Below, piece by piece: positions 34,010 to 43,706 of a stretch of DNA of 64,000 bases. Made by a program: the position numbers and the translations under genes. The DNA lies in NCBI RefSeq assembly GCF_900090235.1, contig NZ_LT607750.1, positions 2,244,501-2,308,500 on the forward strand, written 5' to 3'. The number at the start of each line of letters is the position of its first letter. Position 1 is the stretch's first letter. The DNA comes from Micromonospora echinaurantiaca (GTDB lineage: Bacteria; Actinomycetota; Actinomycetes; Mycobacteriales; Micromonosporaceae). The notes beneath the pieces are model-generated. The model saw only the letters and a list, made by a program, of their open reading frames with translations. It was not told the DNA's origin and ran no database searches.

Positions 34010-35284
34010 GTGAGCGGTCGCCGCGCGGGCCGGCCCCGGCCGGTCGTCCCGACCACCCCCGCCACGACCGCGGCACCGGACGCCACCGGCCCCGTCGGCC
34101 CGGAACCGGTCGGGAAATCGGGATGCGCCGCACCGGCGGGCGTGGGGATGATCGTCGGCGTGCAGCCCGTCGGAGCCCCGGCAATCGCCCCCGTGACCCT
34201 CACCCCGGCGCAGCGCGCCGCACTCGACCACGTCCGGCGGACCGCGCTGCGGGACCGCCCCGCCGCCCTGGCCACCATCGCCCGGGCGCTGGCCGGATCG
34301 GGCGTCACCCACCAGCCGGAGGAGCTGATCACCGCGATCGGCCGGCACGGGCGGCTCACCCTCAACTTCCACCCCGACCGGCTGCTCGCCGACGGCCGTA
34401 CGGTCGCCGGGGCGCTGGCCGACGAGGGGATCTACCGCAGCCAGTTCGAGACCCGGATCTCCAACGGCGGGCTGACCGCGTACCCGGGCGGCGACCGGGA
34501 CCGGTGGGAGGAGTCGCTGTTCGGCGGCGCCTACCAGGCGCCCGGCGTGCCCCTGACCGACCGGCCCAAGTACGGCGGGCTGAACCTGCTCGACCACCCG
34601 GACGGCGCCTGCCCCCGCTTCGGCTCGTGTCACCTGCGGTTGCGCCCGGAGGTGCTGGCCCGGGCCACCTTCTGCTTCGGCGACAGCCACCTCGGTCCCC
34701 GGGACCTCGGCACCGTCGACGTGTTCGAGCCGGTGCTGGCCGCCCTGATCGCGGCGACCGAGGGCACCGGGACCAGCCTCGGCCGGCCGGGGATGGACAC
34801 GGTAGCCCTGGTGCGGGAGCTGTTGCGCCGCCGGGAGGACGCGGCGTGGTCGCCCGGCGCGGCCGGCCGGGCCCTGGACGACTACATCGAGGCGCAGGTC
34901 CACGGGGACCTCGACCTCGGCCGGGACGTGGAGGCGGTGGTCGTCGACCCGTCGTTCCGGGGCACCGAGGCCGGCGCGACGCTGGCCGGGATCGCCCGGC
35001 GGCACGGCTTCGCCCTCTGTTGGCACCGGGGCTTCGCCCTGCCGGTGGACAAGATCGACCCGGAGTTCCGTGGGCCGGCCATCCCACCGCTGGCCGCCCG
35101 GGTGCACGCCGAGTTCGCCCGGCCGGGCGAACCGGTCGACGCCGCGCTGATCGGCCGGGCGGCGGTCTCCGTGGTGACCGACCCGGCGCGCTGGGCGGAC
35201 CGCGGTCCCACCGCGGTGACCCTGCAGCACCTCAAGCAGCTCTGGCACGTCCTGGTCCGGTTCGGGGCCCCGTACGCCGACTGA
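34010..35284 (+). CDS. DUF3626 protein
   Basis: A protein of up to 424 residues whose core from about residue 60 matches DUF3626: TLNFHPDRLLADGRTVAGALADEG, YRSQFETRISNGGLTAYPGG, KYGGLNLL and GACPRFGSCHLRL. The family resembles toxin-like/ADP-ribosyltransferase-type folds by its R-x-Q-F-E-T-R-I-S-N-G block, but its function is unproven. GTG 34010 follows GAGGAG; ATG 34148 is an alternative that removes a low-complexity leader. It is a lone enzyme-like gene behind a VOC protein. Confidence 0.78.
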   Translation: MSGRRAGRPRPVVPTTPATTAAPDATGPVGPEPVGKSGCAAPAGVGMIVGVQPVGAPAIAPVTLTPAQRAALDHVRRTALRDRPAALATIARALAGSGVTHQPEELITAIGRHGRLTLNFHPDRLLADGRTVAGALADEGIYRSQFETRISNGGLTAYPGGDRDRWEESLFGGAYQAPGVPLTDRPKYGGLNLLDHPDGACPRFGSCHLRLRPEVLARATFCFGDSHLGPRDLGTVDVFEPVLAALIAATEGTGTSLGRPGMDTVALVRELLRRREDAAWSPGAAGRALDDYIEAQVHGDLDLGRDVEAVVVDPSFRGTEAGATLAGIARRHGFALCWHRGFALPVDKIDPEFRGPAIPPLAARVHAEFARPGEPVDAALIGRAAVSVVTDPARWADRGPTAVTLQHLKQLWHVLVRFGAPYAD

Positions 35285-35614
35285 GTCGATCGGGGCGTCC
35301 GTGGCCGGTCCGGCCCCCAAGGGCTTGCGCCGCACGCACCAGGGCGTCCGTGCCGGTTCTGCCCTGTCTGGCCGATGATGGCCGCCACGGACCATGTCCG
35401 TTCGATCCCGGTGTGGTCGCTGCTGGGCGCGTCTCCGCCCCGGTGTCCGGTGACCTGGGCCGCAGCCGACGCCGCTCGGCGCATATCCGGAATGACCGAC
35501 ACGTGAAGCTGGTTGTGTCCCCCGTACCGCCGGAGCGCAAACCTCTTCTCCGGCACCGGAGATCCCCCGAGAGGTGCTCAACCGGAGCGCTTCACGATCG
35601 AAAGGGCAACCATC
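35285..35614. other. 330-base leader region of the first lysozyme-like gene
   Basis: No convincing coding frame. A small hairpin, CCGGAG paired with CTCCGG at about 35530-35552, lies 65 bases before the start. I looked for a cyclic-di-AMP (ydaO) riboswitch, which is common before cell-wall hydrolases in actinobacteria, and did not find its conserved core. Confidence 0.4.
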
Positions 35615-36337
35615 GTGAAGGTCGACTTCACTCGATGGCTCCCCGCCATCGCGAAGGACTCGTACCGCAAGATCGCGAACGACTCGTACCGCAAGACCGC
35701 ACTCAGCGTGGCCGGCGTGGCCGCCCTGGGTGGCCTGGCCCTCGCGCCGACGGCCGCGGCGGCACCGATCACCACCGGCCCGCACGAGGGTGCCGTGGCG
35801 GCGATCGAGAAGGCCACCGGCCGGGCCAAGACCGACCGGACCGACGAGTCCGCACTGACCACCGGCGGCACCACGGTCAAGCCGGCCGCCGAGAAGCCCA
35901 CCCGCGAGGAGCTGATCCCGCACGGCGTGCAGGGTGCTCAGTCGCGTATCCCGCTGGACGACGCCCAGCTCGCCAACGCCCGGGCCATCATCGACGTGGC
36001 CAAGAAGACCGGCGTGGGGGAGCGCGGCGCGGTGATCGGCATCGCGACGTCGCTGCAGGAGTCGAAGCTGTACAACCTCGGCCACCTGGGCGCGTACAAC
36101 GACCACGACTCGCAGGGCCTGTTCCAGCAGCGGCCGTCGTCGGGTTGGGGTTCGCCGGAGCAGATCACCGACCCTGAGTACGCCTCGACGGCGTTCTTCA
36201 CCGCGCTCAAGAACGTCGGCGGCTGGCAGGACCTGCCGCTGACCGCCGCGGCGCAGACGGTGCAGGTCTCGGCCTACCCGTTCGCGTACGCGCAGTGGGA
36301 GGAGCAGGCGGCGGACATCGTCGCGCAGCTCTGGTGA
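35615..36337 (+). CDS. Secreted lysozyme-like protein, copy 1
   Basis: A 240-residue exported protein. The charged N-terminus carries a repeated KDSYRK/NDSYRK unit before the hydrophobic core ALSVAGVAALGGLALAP and a signal cleavage at AAA-AP. The mature end (about residues 100-240) has the lysozyme/transglycosylase-like pattern IATSLQESKLYNLGHLG, NDHDSQGLFQQRPSSGWG and VQVSAYP, with Glu in LQES as possible catalytic acid. It is common in actinobacteria and often misnamed. GTG 35615 follows GAAAGGG. It is paralogous to the gene at 37809 (similar over the whole mature domain). Confidence 0.82.
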   Translation: MKVDFTRWLPAIAKDSYRKIANDSYRKTALSVAGVAALGGLALAPTAAAAPITTGPHEGAVAAIEKATGRAKTDRTDESALTTGGTTVKPAAEKPTREELIPHGVQGAQSRIPLDDAQLANARAIIDVAKKTGVGERGAVIGIATSLQESKLYNLGHLGAYNDHDSQGLFQQRPSSGWGSPEQITDPEYASTAFFTALKNVGGWQDLPLTAAAQTVQVSAYPFAYAQWEEQAADIVAQLW

Positions 36338-36349
36338 CAACCGCATGAC

Positions 36350-36385
36350 GAACCGGCCGGTCCCCGCACGGGGGCCGGCCGGTTC
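36350..36385 (+). terminator. Strong intrinsic terminator after copy 1
   Basis: GAACCGGCCGG (36350-36360) pairs with CCGGCCGGTTC (36375-36385), with an added CCCC/GGGG inner stem and a 4-base loop. It stands 12 bases after the stop of the lysozyme-like gene. Confidence 0.85.
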
Positions 36386-36518
36386 GCTTCTCCCGGGGGC
36401 CTTCCTGCGGCGGTTGCCGGCTGTTCTTTGGCGGGCTTGTTGTTCGTGCTCGGCCTCGGGTGATCAGGCTTGATCCCTGCGTTGGGGGTTCGCTTGCGGT
36501 GGGTGGGTGGTTGCGGTG

Positions 36519-36594
36519 GGGGGTGTGGCCCGCCGTGACCGGCTCCGGGCGGTCAGGCTTGATCCCTGCGCCGGTCACGGCGGGCCACACCCCC
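36519..36594. repeat. 25-base perfect inverted repeat
   Basis: The left arm (36519-36543, begins GGGGGTGTGGCCCGCC) is an exact reverse complement of the right arm (36570-36594) around a 26-base loop that contains TCAGGCTTGATCCCTGC. It could form a very stable hairpin in RNA or DNA. Confidence 0.85.
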
Positions 36595-36831
36595 GTCGTG
36601 GTCCAGGTCCGTCCGCGCGGTCACGGCGGGCGCGCTCTTGTCGTGAGCGGGTGCGTTTCGTGGTCGCGGCGGGCGCCTGGTTGTGGTCCGGGTTCCGCTC
36701 GGATGGTCGGGGAGGGCGCTCTGCTGTGGTGCGGGTGCGTCCGTCGGTTCGCGGCCCGGCGCACCTTTGTTGTGGTTCGAGATCGTTTCGCGATCACGGT
36801 GGGCGCCACAGTTGTGGTCCGGGTCCGTGCG
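36570..36831. repeat. Degenerate 41-46-base tandem repeat, about six units
   Basis: Units start near 36574, 36620, 36663, 36706, 36747 and 36793. Each holds a form of GTCACGGCGGGCGC followed, after 5-8 bases, by TTGTGGTCCGGGTCCG. The first unit uses the right arm of the 25-base inverted repeat. Confidence 0.65.
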
Positions 36832-37412
36832 TGGCTGTCCACGCAGATGTCCGGTTTGCTTGCCCGTCCTGCGGGGTTCGGCCGCTGGTCGGGTCGGGTG
36901 TGTCGTCGGGGCTGGGCATGTTGTCCGGGAGGTTGATACCTCTGAGTCATCAATATGCCCCTGAGGTATCACGCTCGTTCCTCAATGACCCACCCCCGGC
37001 TCGGATCCGCCGGGCTGCTTCTTCCCGGTGCTTGACCCACCTCGCCAGGATCTGCCTGGCTGCGTCTTCCCGGTGGTGAGGCAACCCCACGTCCACGTGG
37101 CATCCGGACATTCCGCGCATCCGGGGCATCGAGTGTGCGGACCCGCCGTGGGCGTGTGGGCCCTGTCGTCGTTTCGCCGATGTGGCGGTATCGACCCGTC
37201 CGGGATGGCCTCATATCGGCGACATGGTGTCGATCACGCCGTCCAGCCTTGCGGCAGGGCGGTTGGCCAGACCTGTTGGTGGGGTGTTTGTCGGGTTTGT
37301 GGGTGTGACCGGTGGCATCCGGGTGGTGGAATCGGGGCCGGGTCGGGGGCGTTACATCATGCGGACGATCGAGCAAGGGCACGCCGCCGGCACGGCCGGC
37401 CCGGGGCCTGGC

Positions 37413-37620
37413 GGAATGATGGCGGGCGGCCGGTCGTTACATCCCCCGGCGATCGCAGCAACACCCCGTCCGGCTCCGGCCGACCGGGTCGCGGCCCCCG
37501 GAATGACGGCGGGCTGGCGGTCGTTACATCCCCCGGCGATCGCAGCAACGCCCCGCCCGGCAGAGCCGGGTGAGGGTTCTGGCCCCGGAATGATGGGGTG
37601 CTGGCGGTCGTTACACACAG
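37413..37620. repeat. 87-base tandem repeat, two full and one partial copy
   Basis: Copies begin at GGAATGA at 37413, 37500 and 37587, a constant period of 87. The shared core includes GGTCGTTACATCCCCCGG and CGATCGCAGCAAC in the first two; the third keeps about 34 bases and then diverges. The period is divisible by three, so open frames run through it. Confidence 0.85.
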
Positions 37621-37808
37621 TCCGGCCGCGCAGGGCACCCCCGCCCCGCAGGTTTGCCGGGCATCTGGCACCGGCCAGGGCATCCCCCGCCCCGCGAGAG
37701 TGCCGAGTAGTTCTTCCCCTGAGTCTTTCTGAGCGCCTGATGGTGCTTGCGCCCCTTATGGCCCGTCCCCCTTGGGCTGGTGGCGTCATCCCCCGAAGGA
37801 GCTTTGTG

Positions 37809-38402
37809 ATGAACACGATCATGCGTAAGAGCGTTCTGGGTATTGCTGGTCTGGCCTTCGCCGGTGGCATCGCCGCTGGCCCCGCCACGAACGCTGACAC
37901 CACCTCGGTCGAGGCCGTGAAGCCGGTTGCCGTGGTGCAGGCTGACAAGCCGGGTGTCGACAAGGCGAAGCTGATTCCGCATGGTGTGCAGGGTGAGCAG
38001 TCGCGCATCGACCTCGACGGTGAGCAGGTTGCGAACGTGAAGGCGATCATCGCGGCGACGAAGAAGTCCGACATGGACGAGCGCGCCGCCGTGGTGGCGA
38101 TCGCTACCGCGCTGCAGGAGTCGAAGCTGGAGAACCTGGGTCACCTGGGTGACCGGAATGACCACGACTCGCAGGGCCTGTTCCAGCAGCGCCCGTCCAG
38201 CGGTTGGGGCACGGTGGAGCAGATCACCGACCCCGAGTACTCGACCAAGGCGTTCCTGAAGGGCCTCAAGCAGGTCGACGGCTGGCAGGACATGCCGCTG
38301 ACCAAGGCCGCGCAGACGGTGCAGGTGTCGGCTTACCCGTTCCACTACGCCCAGTGGGAGCAGCAGGCCGCCGACCTCGTCGCCGAGCACTGGAACAACT
38401 GA
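37809..38402 (+). CDS. Secreted lysozyme-like protein, copy 2
   Basis: A 197-residue exported paralogue of the 35615 gene. Signal peptide: RKSVLGIAGLAFAGGIAAGPA-type core with cleavage near residue 28. The mature part shares KLIPHGVQG, IATALQESKLENLGHLG, NDHDSQGLFQQRPSSGWG and VQVSAYPF with copy 1. ATG 37809, or GTG one codon earlier, follows GAAGGAG. The frame extends 209 codons upstream through the repeats, but that part has no ribosome site or protein-like pattern. Codon third positions are somewhat less GC-biased than in copy 1. Confidence 0.83.
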   Translation: MNTIMRKSVLGIAGLAFAGGIAAGPATNADTTSVEAVKPVAVVQADKPGVDKAKLIPHGVQGEQSRIDLDGEQVANVKAIIAATKKSDMDERAAVVAIATALQESKLENLGHLGDRNDHDSQGLFQQRPSSGWGTVEQITDPEYSTKAFLKGLKQVDGWQDMPLTKAAQTVQVSAYPFHYAQWEQQAADLVAEHWNN

Positions 38403-38428
38403 CAACCCAACAGAACATGAAGGACTGC

Positions 38429-38467
38429 CGAAGGCTCCCTCCCCACTCCGGGGAGGGAGCCTTCGGC
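38429..38467 (+). terminator. Strong intrinsic terminator after copy 2
   Basis: A perfect 17-base stem begins CCGAAGGCTCCC at 38429 and closes with GGAGCCTTCGG at 38467 around ACTCC; GTTT follows. Confidence 0.88.
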
Positions 38468-38501
38468 GTTTGCCCACCCGAGCCCGGGCCCGGGCAGCAG
38501 T

Positions 38502-39674
38502 ATGTCCGCCATGAAGGCAAAGGTCAGGATCGTGCTGCTGGTCGTTCTGCTCGTCGCCGGCTGCGACGCGCCGGAACGGCAGGTCGATACCCGGGTGCCG
38601 AACAGCGCGCCGGCAACCGCGAGCGCGGCGCCGGCACCGCGTACCGAGCTGACCGTGGTGGCCGCGGGTGACCTGCTGGTCCACCCGCCGCTCACCGAGC
38701 AGGCCGCACTCGACGCCCGGCGTAACGGCCGCGACGGTCACGACTTCACCGAGGTGCTCGCGGCGGTCCGCCCCCGGGTCAGCGCCGCCGACCTCGCCAT
38801 CTGCCACATGGAGACGCCGCTGGCCGAACCCGAGGGGCCGTTCACCGGTTGGCCGACCTTCAGCGTGCCGCCGCAGTTGGCCGACGCGGCGGCCTGGGCG
38901 GGCTTCGACACCTGCTCCACCGCCTCCAACCACTCGCTCGACACGGGAGTGGCGGGCATCGCCCGTACGCTGGACAACCTGGACCGGGTCGGGCTCCGCT
39001 ACACCGGCACGGCCCGCAGCGCCGCGGAGGCCGCCCGGCCGAACGTCCTGGACGTGGCCGGGGTCAAGGTCGGGCAGCTGTCGTACACCCTGAGCTTCAA
39101 CGGCATCGAGCTGCCGGCGGGCCGGCCGTGGGCGGCGAACCGGATCGACCAGGACGCCATCCTCGCCGAGGCCCGGCGTGCCCGGGCGGCCGGCGCCGAG
39201 ATCGTCATCCTCTCCCTGCACTGGGGTACGGAGTACCAGAACGAGCCGAACGGCGACCAGCTCGACCTCGCCCGGCTCCTGCTGGGCTCGGACGAGATCG
39301 ACCTGATCGTCGGCCACCACGCCCACGTGGTGCAGCCCTTCGAGAAGATCGGCTCGAAGTGGGTCGCCTACGGGATGGGCAACCTGACCACCCGGTTCGG
39401 CGACGGCTCGCCGGAGAACACGCAGGACGCCGTGGTGCCGGAGTTCACCTTCCGCCGCACCGCGACCGGACGGTGGGAGGTGACCGACGTGACCGTGCTG
39501 CCGACCTGGATGGAGTACCGGCCGGTGGCCCGGGTGGTCGACCTGGCCGCGGCCATGACGGATCCGCGGCTGTCGGCCGGGCAGCGGACCCACTACGCCC
39601 GGATCCACCAGCGGATCGTCGGCTACCTGGGCATGCGGGGCGCCATCGAGGCGGGGCTGCGCACGCCGCACTGA
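38502..39674 (+). CDS. CapA-family lipoprotein
   Basis: A 390-residue exported CapA/PgsA-like protein. The signal RIVLLVVLLVAGC has a lipobox with Cys21, so it should be anchored outside the membrane. Metal-binding landmarks: VVAAGDLLVHPP, ICHMETPLA, STASNHSLDTG, SLHWGTEY and VGHHAHVVQP. It differs from the 26429 paralogue in export and in the first motif. A role in surface polymer metabolism is possible but not shown. ATG 38511 is an alternative start. Confidence 0.9.
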   Translation: MSAMKAKVRIVLLVVLLVAGCDAPERQVDTRVPNSAPATASAAPAPRTELTVVAAGDLLVHPPLTEQAALDARRNGRDGHDFTEVLAAVRPRVSAADLAICHMETPLAEPEGPFTGWPTFSVPPQLADAAAWAGFDTCSTASNHSLDTGVAGIARTLDNLDRVGLRYTGTARSAAEAARPNVLDVAGVKVGQLSYTLSFNGIELPAGRPWAANRIDQDAILAEARRARAAGAEIVILSLHWGTEYQNEPNGDQLDLARLLLGSDEIDLIVGHHAHVVQPFEKIGSKWVAYGMGNLTTRFGDGSPENTQDAVVPEFTFRRTATGRWEVTDVTVLPTWMEYRPVARVVDLAAAMTDPRLSAGQRTHYARIHQRIVGYLGMRGAIEAGLRTPH

Positions 39675-39694
39675 CGCCCCCGCCCCAGGGTGCC

Positions 39695-41065
39695 TCAGCA
39701 GGCCGGGTAGAGGCGGCGGGTGCCGACGCCGGCGGCGTAGGCGGCCCGGTCGCTGAACCGGCAGCCGTAGTCCGGCGCGGCGACCACCGCCGCGTCGGTC
39801 ACGTCGTCGCCCAGGGGCCGCTTGCCGTGGCGTACCCAGGACACCAGGTCGTCCCAGGCGGCGCCGGCCTCGGCCGGGGTGAACTCGCAGTGCTGCGCCG
39901 CCCGGATGGCCCGCTGCACCACCAGCCGGCTCCGGCCGTGCTTCGCCACGTCCCGCGCGTACGCCTGCTCCATCGAGAAGGGCACGAACAGGTCGCCGAG
40001 GTCGTGCAGGCTGACCACCGGCGCGGTGGGGCGGCCGGCGATCCGTGGCACCTCGGTCAGGGTCGGGGAGAGCCGCTGGCGCAGGTTCTCCGGCGCGACG
40101 CGCTGCACGGTGGCGTTCACGTCGACCGGGGAGTTCGGGGCGTACCGGGTGAACAGGTTGGTGGCGAGCTGCCCGGGGCGCTGGGCGGGCGAGTCGCCGC
40201 CGCTGGTGGTGCTGATCGCGAAGAGGAAGTCCTTCCAGATCGCGAAGGACGCGTCGGCGCCGGGTCGCGGGCCGCCGGATCGGTTGACGGTGATGGCGCG
40301 CAGTTGCTTGCCCAGGTCGTTGGTGGTGTCCGGGCCGGTCGGGGTGAGCCCGGCCAGGCCGAGTGTCTGCTGGATCCGGGGCACCGCGTTGGTCAGGTAG
40401 TCGGCCGGGGTCGGGTACGCCCGCACCCCGGCGAGGGCCTGGGCGACCAGGTTGTAGTCGAGGAAGAAGTCGAGCAGCGTCTGGTCGCCGAGCACCCCGC
40501 ACATCGGCAGCGCCCCGTCGTAGAAGCCCGGGTACTGCTCCAGCGAGCGGGCGATGATGTAGCCGCCCATCGACACCCCGGCCAGGTAGGTCCGGTGCGG
40601 CCGCTCGACCAGCCGCCCGAAGTGGGTGGCCAGGTCCTTGGTGCTGAGCACCCCGGAGCGGATGTCGAAGCCGTTGCTGTAGTAGGAGGAGGACGCCCAG
40701 GCGTACCCCTGCTCGATCAGCCGTTGCCGCAGGCCGAAGCCGGGCGGCTCGGGGGAGAGCACCTTCTCCTGGCCGCGGTAGCCGTGCGCCCAGAGCACCA
40801 GGTCGCCGTTCCACCGCGCGGGCACCTCGACGATGTAGCCGGCGTGCCGGTGCACGCCCTGCCGGACGCTGGTCGGCCGGCCGTCCACCACCAGCGGGTC
40901 CAGCGGCGGGTTGCTGATCGTGTAGCCGGGCAGCGGCTGGGAGCCGTCGGAGTGGCGGTCCGGGGCGGCGGTGGCCGGGGCGGCCCCGGCCAGTCCGGCC
41001 GCGAGGATCAGGGCGACGCCGGCGGCCAGCAGGCGGCGGGCGGTACGGGCGGGCGAGGACGGCAT
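39695..41065 (-). CDS. Secreted alpha/beta-hydrolase
   Basis: A 456-residue exported hydrolase: signal peptide ending ATAAP near residue 34, a substrate region DLVLWAHGYRGQ (oxyanion hole), nucleophile elbow LAGVSMGGYIIA near residue 165, acid in SLHDLGDLFVP and histidine in AAQHCEF. It resembles a large group of actinobacterial extracellular lipases/esterases of unknown substrate. The next gene upstream is gdhA, 122 bases away on the same strand, with a TACCGGCCGGTA palindrome between them (41118-41129). Confidence 0.85.
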   Translation of the reverse strand: MPSSPARTARRLLAAGVALILAAGLAGAAPATAAPDRHSDGSQPLPGYTISNPPLDPLVVDGRPTSVRQGVHRHAGYIVEVPARWNGDLVLWAHGYRGQEKVLSPEPPGFGLRQRLIEQGYAWASSSYYSNGFDIRSGVLSTKDLATHFGRLVERPHRTYLAGVSMGGYIIARSLEQYPGFYDGALPMCGVLGDQTLLDFFLDYNLVAQALAGVRAYPTPADYLTNAVPRIQQTLGLAGLTPTGPDTTNDLGKQLRAITVNRSGGPRPGADASFAIWKDFLFAISTTSGGDSPAQRPGQLATNLFTRYAPNSPVDVNATVQRVAPENLRQRLSPTLTEVPRIAGRPTAPVVSLHDLGDLFVPFSMEQAYARDVAKHGRSRLVVQRAIRAAQHCEFTPAEAGAAWDDLVSWVRHGKRPLGDDVTDAAVVAAPDYGCRFSDRAAYAAGVGTRRLYPAC

Positions 41066-41187
41066 CGTTGCTCCACCTCGGACGGTGCCGCCCGTGGTCG
41101 GCGGCGGGACGGGTGCCTACCGGCCGGTAGTGCCCCTGAACCTAGGCCCGCCGTTCAACCGACGTCAATGGCTGACTGAGTGCTTGG

Positions 41188-42561
<1,374 letters not shown>

Positions 42562-42690
42562 CTACCACCCGCGTCGGCGTACCCGCCAACCGTCCCGAGA
42601 TACGGACGGTCACCGTGGTCCGGTTCACCGCCCCGGCCGCGCGCCAAGGTCCAGGCCCGCGTCGGGGGGTCGTGAGCGTAGAGTCGGGCG

Positions 42691-43662
42691 GTGGAACGTA
42701 CCGAATCGATGCCGGCGCAGACCCGACCGCCGGGCGTGGCCACGGTCGATCCCGGCAGCGTGCTGCTGCCCGGTCACGACGTCCCGCTGGGCCGCTACAC
42801 CACCGTGCGTCGCCTGCTGCCGCAGCGGCAGCGGCGGATGGTCGGGGCGTGGTGCTTCGTCGACCACTTCGGCCCGGACGACGTCGCCGAGCGGCCGGGC
42901 ATGGAGGTCCCGCCGCACCCGCACACCGGGTTGCAGACGGTCACCTGGCTGCTGGACGGCGAGATCCTGCACCGGGACAGCCTGGGCAACGTCCAGCCGA
43001 TCCGGCCCGGCCAGCTGAACGTGATGACCTCCGGGCGTGGCATCGCGCACTCCGAGCGCTCACCCGCGGAACACCCGCCGCTGATGCACGGCGTGCAGCT
43101 CTGGGTGGCGCTGCCCGACCCGGCGCGCGCCGGTGACCCCGACTTCGCCCACCACGGCGACCTGCCCCGCTGGGCCGACGGCGAGCTGGACGTCACCCTG
43201 CTCGTCGGCGAGCTGGGCGGGGAACGCTCCCCGGCGCTGGTGCACACCCCGCTGCTCGGCGCGCAGCTGGAGCTGCGCGGTCCGGCGCCGGCCGCGCTGC
43301 CGCTGCGCCCGGACTTCGAGTACGGCCTGTTGGCCATGTCGGGCTCCGCCGAGGTGGACGGGGTGTCGTTCGCCCCCGGCGCGCTGCTCTACCTCGGCAC
43401 CGGCCGGGACCGGCTGACCCTGCGCGGCGAGCCCGGCAGCCAGCTGCTGCTGCTCGGCGGGACGCCGTTCGACGAGCCGCTGGTGATGTGGTGGAACTTC
43501 GTCGGCCGCTCGCACGAGGAGGTCGCCGCCGCCCGGGAGGACTGGATGGCCGGGCGCCGGTTCGGCGTCGTCGCCGACGACCCCGCCCCGCCGCTGCCCG
43601 CGCCCGCGCTGCCCACTACCCGGCTCAAGGCCCGCGACCGCAGTGGCGGCGTGCACGGCTGA
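42691..43662 (+). CDS. Pirin-family cupin protein
   Basis: A 323-residue double-cupin: metal motif HPHTGLQTVTWLLDGEILHRDSLG near residue 74 and GIAHSERSP near 116, where histidines and a glutamate bind iron in human pirin. Bacterial pirins act as quercetinases or redox-sensing regulators; which applies is unclear. GTG 42691 gives the usual N-terminus. Confidence 0.9.
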   Translation: MERTESMPAQTRPPGVATVDPGSVLLPGHDVPLGRYTTVRRLLPQRQRRMVGAWCFVDHFGPDDVAERPGMEVPPHPHTGLQTVTWLLDGEILHRDSLGNVQPIRPGQLNVMTSGRGIAHSERSPAEHPPLMHGVQLWVALPDPARAGDPDFAHHGDLPRWADGELDVTLLVGELGGERSPALVHTPLLGAQLELRGPAPAALPLRPDFEYGLLAMSGSAEVDGVSFAPGALLYLGTGRDRLTLRGEPGSQLLLLGGTPFDEPLVMWWNFVGRSHEEVAAAREDWMAGRRFGVVADDPAPPLPAPALPTTRLKARDRSGGVHG

Positions 43663-43706
43663 CCGTTCGGCAGGCGTGGTCGGCGGCGACGCGGGTAGTC
43701 GCGGGC

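Larger units (their letters stand above)
36386..37805. repeat. Repeat-rich non-coding region between the two lysozyme-like genes
   Basis: About 1.4 kb with no supportable gene; reading frames here are biased and differ between strands. It contains, in order: two TCAGGCTTGATCCCTGCG copies (36464, 36553), a 25-base perfect inverted repeat, about six degenerate 41-46-base units, an 87-base repeat in three copies, and a 20-base direct repeat (37631, 37676). Base composition shows more T and G runs than the genes around it. Confidence 0.8.

Noticed and set aside
35285..35614. Possible cyclic-di-AMP (ydaO) riboswitch before the first lysozyme-like gene
   Set aside because: Such riboswitches often precede actinobacterial wall hydrolases, but I could not find the conserved core in this leader or in the leader of the second copy. 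A covariance search would decide it.
36350..36594. Integration (att) site formed by the hairpins
   Set aside because: No integrase or tRNA gene is nearby, and the first hairpin fits a terminator.
36570..37620. CRISPR array
   Set aside because: The repeats are degenerate or 87 bases long, there are no unique spacers, and no cas gene is nearby.
37182..37808. N-terminal extension of the second lysozyme-like protein through the 87-base repeats
   Set aside because: It has no ribosome site, is repeat-derived, and the signal peptide and GAAGGAG site mark the start at 37809.
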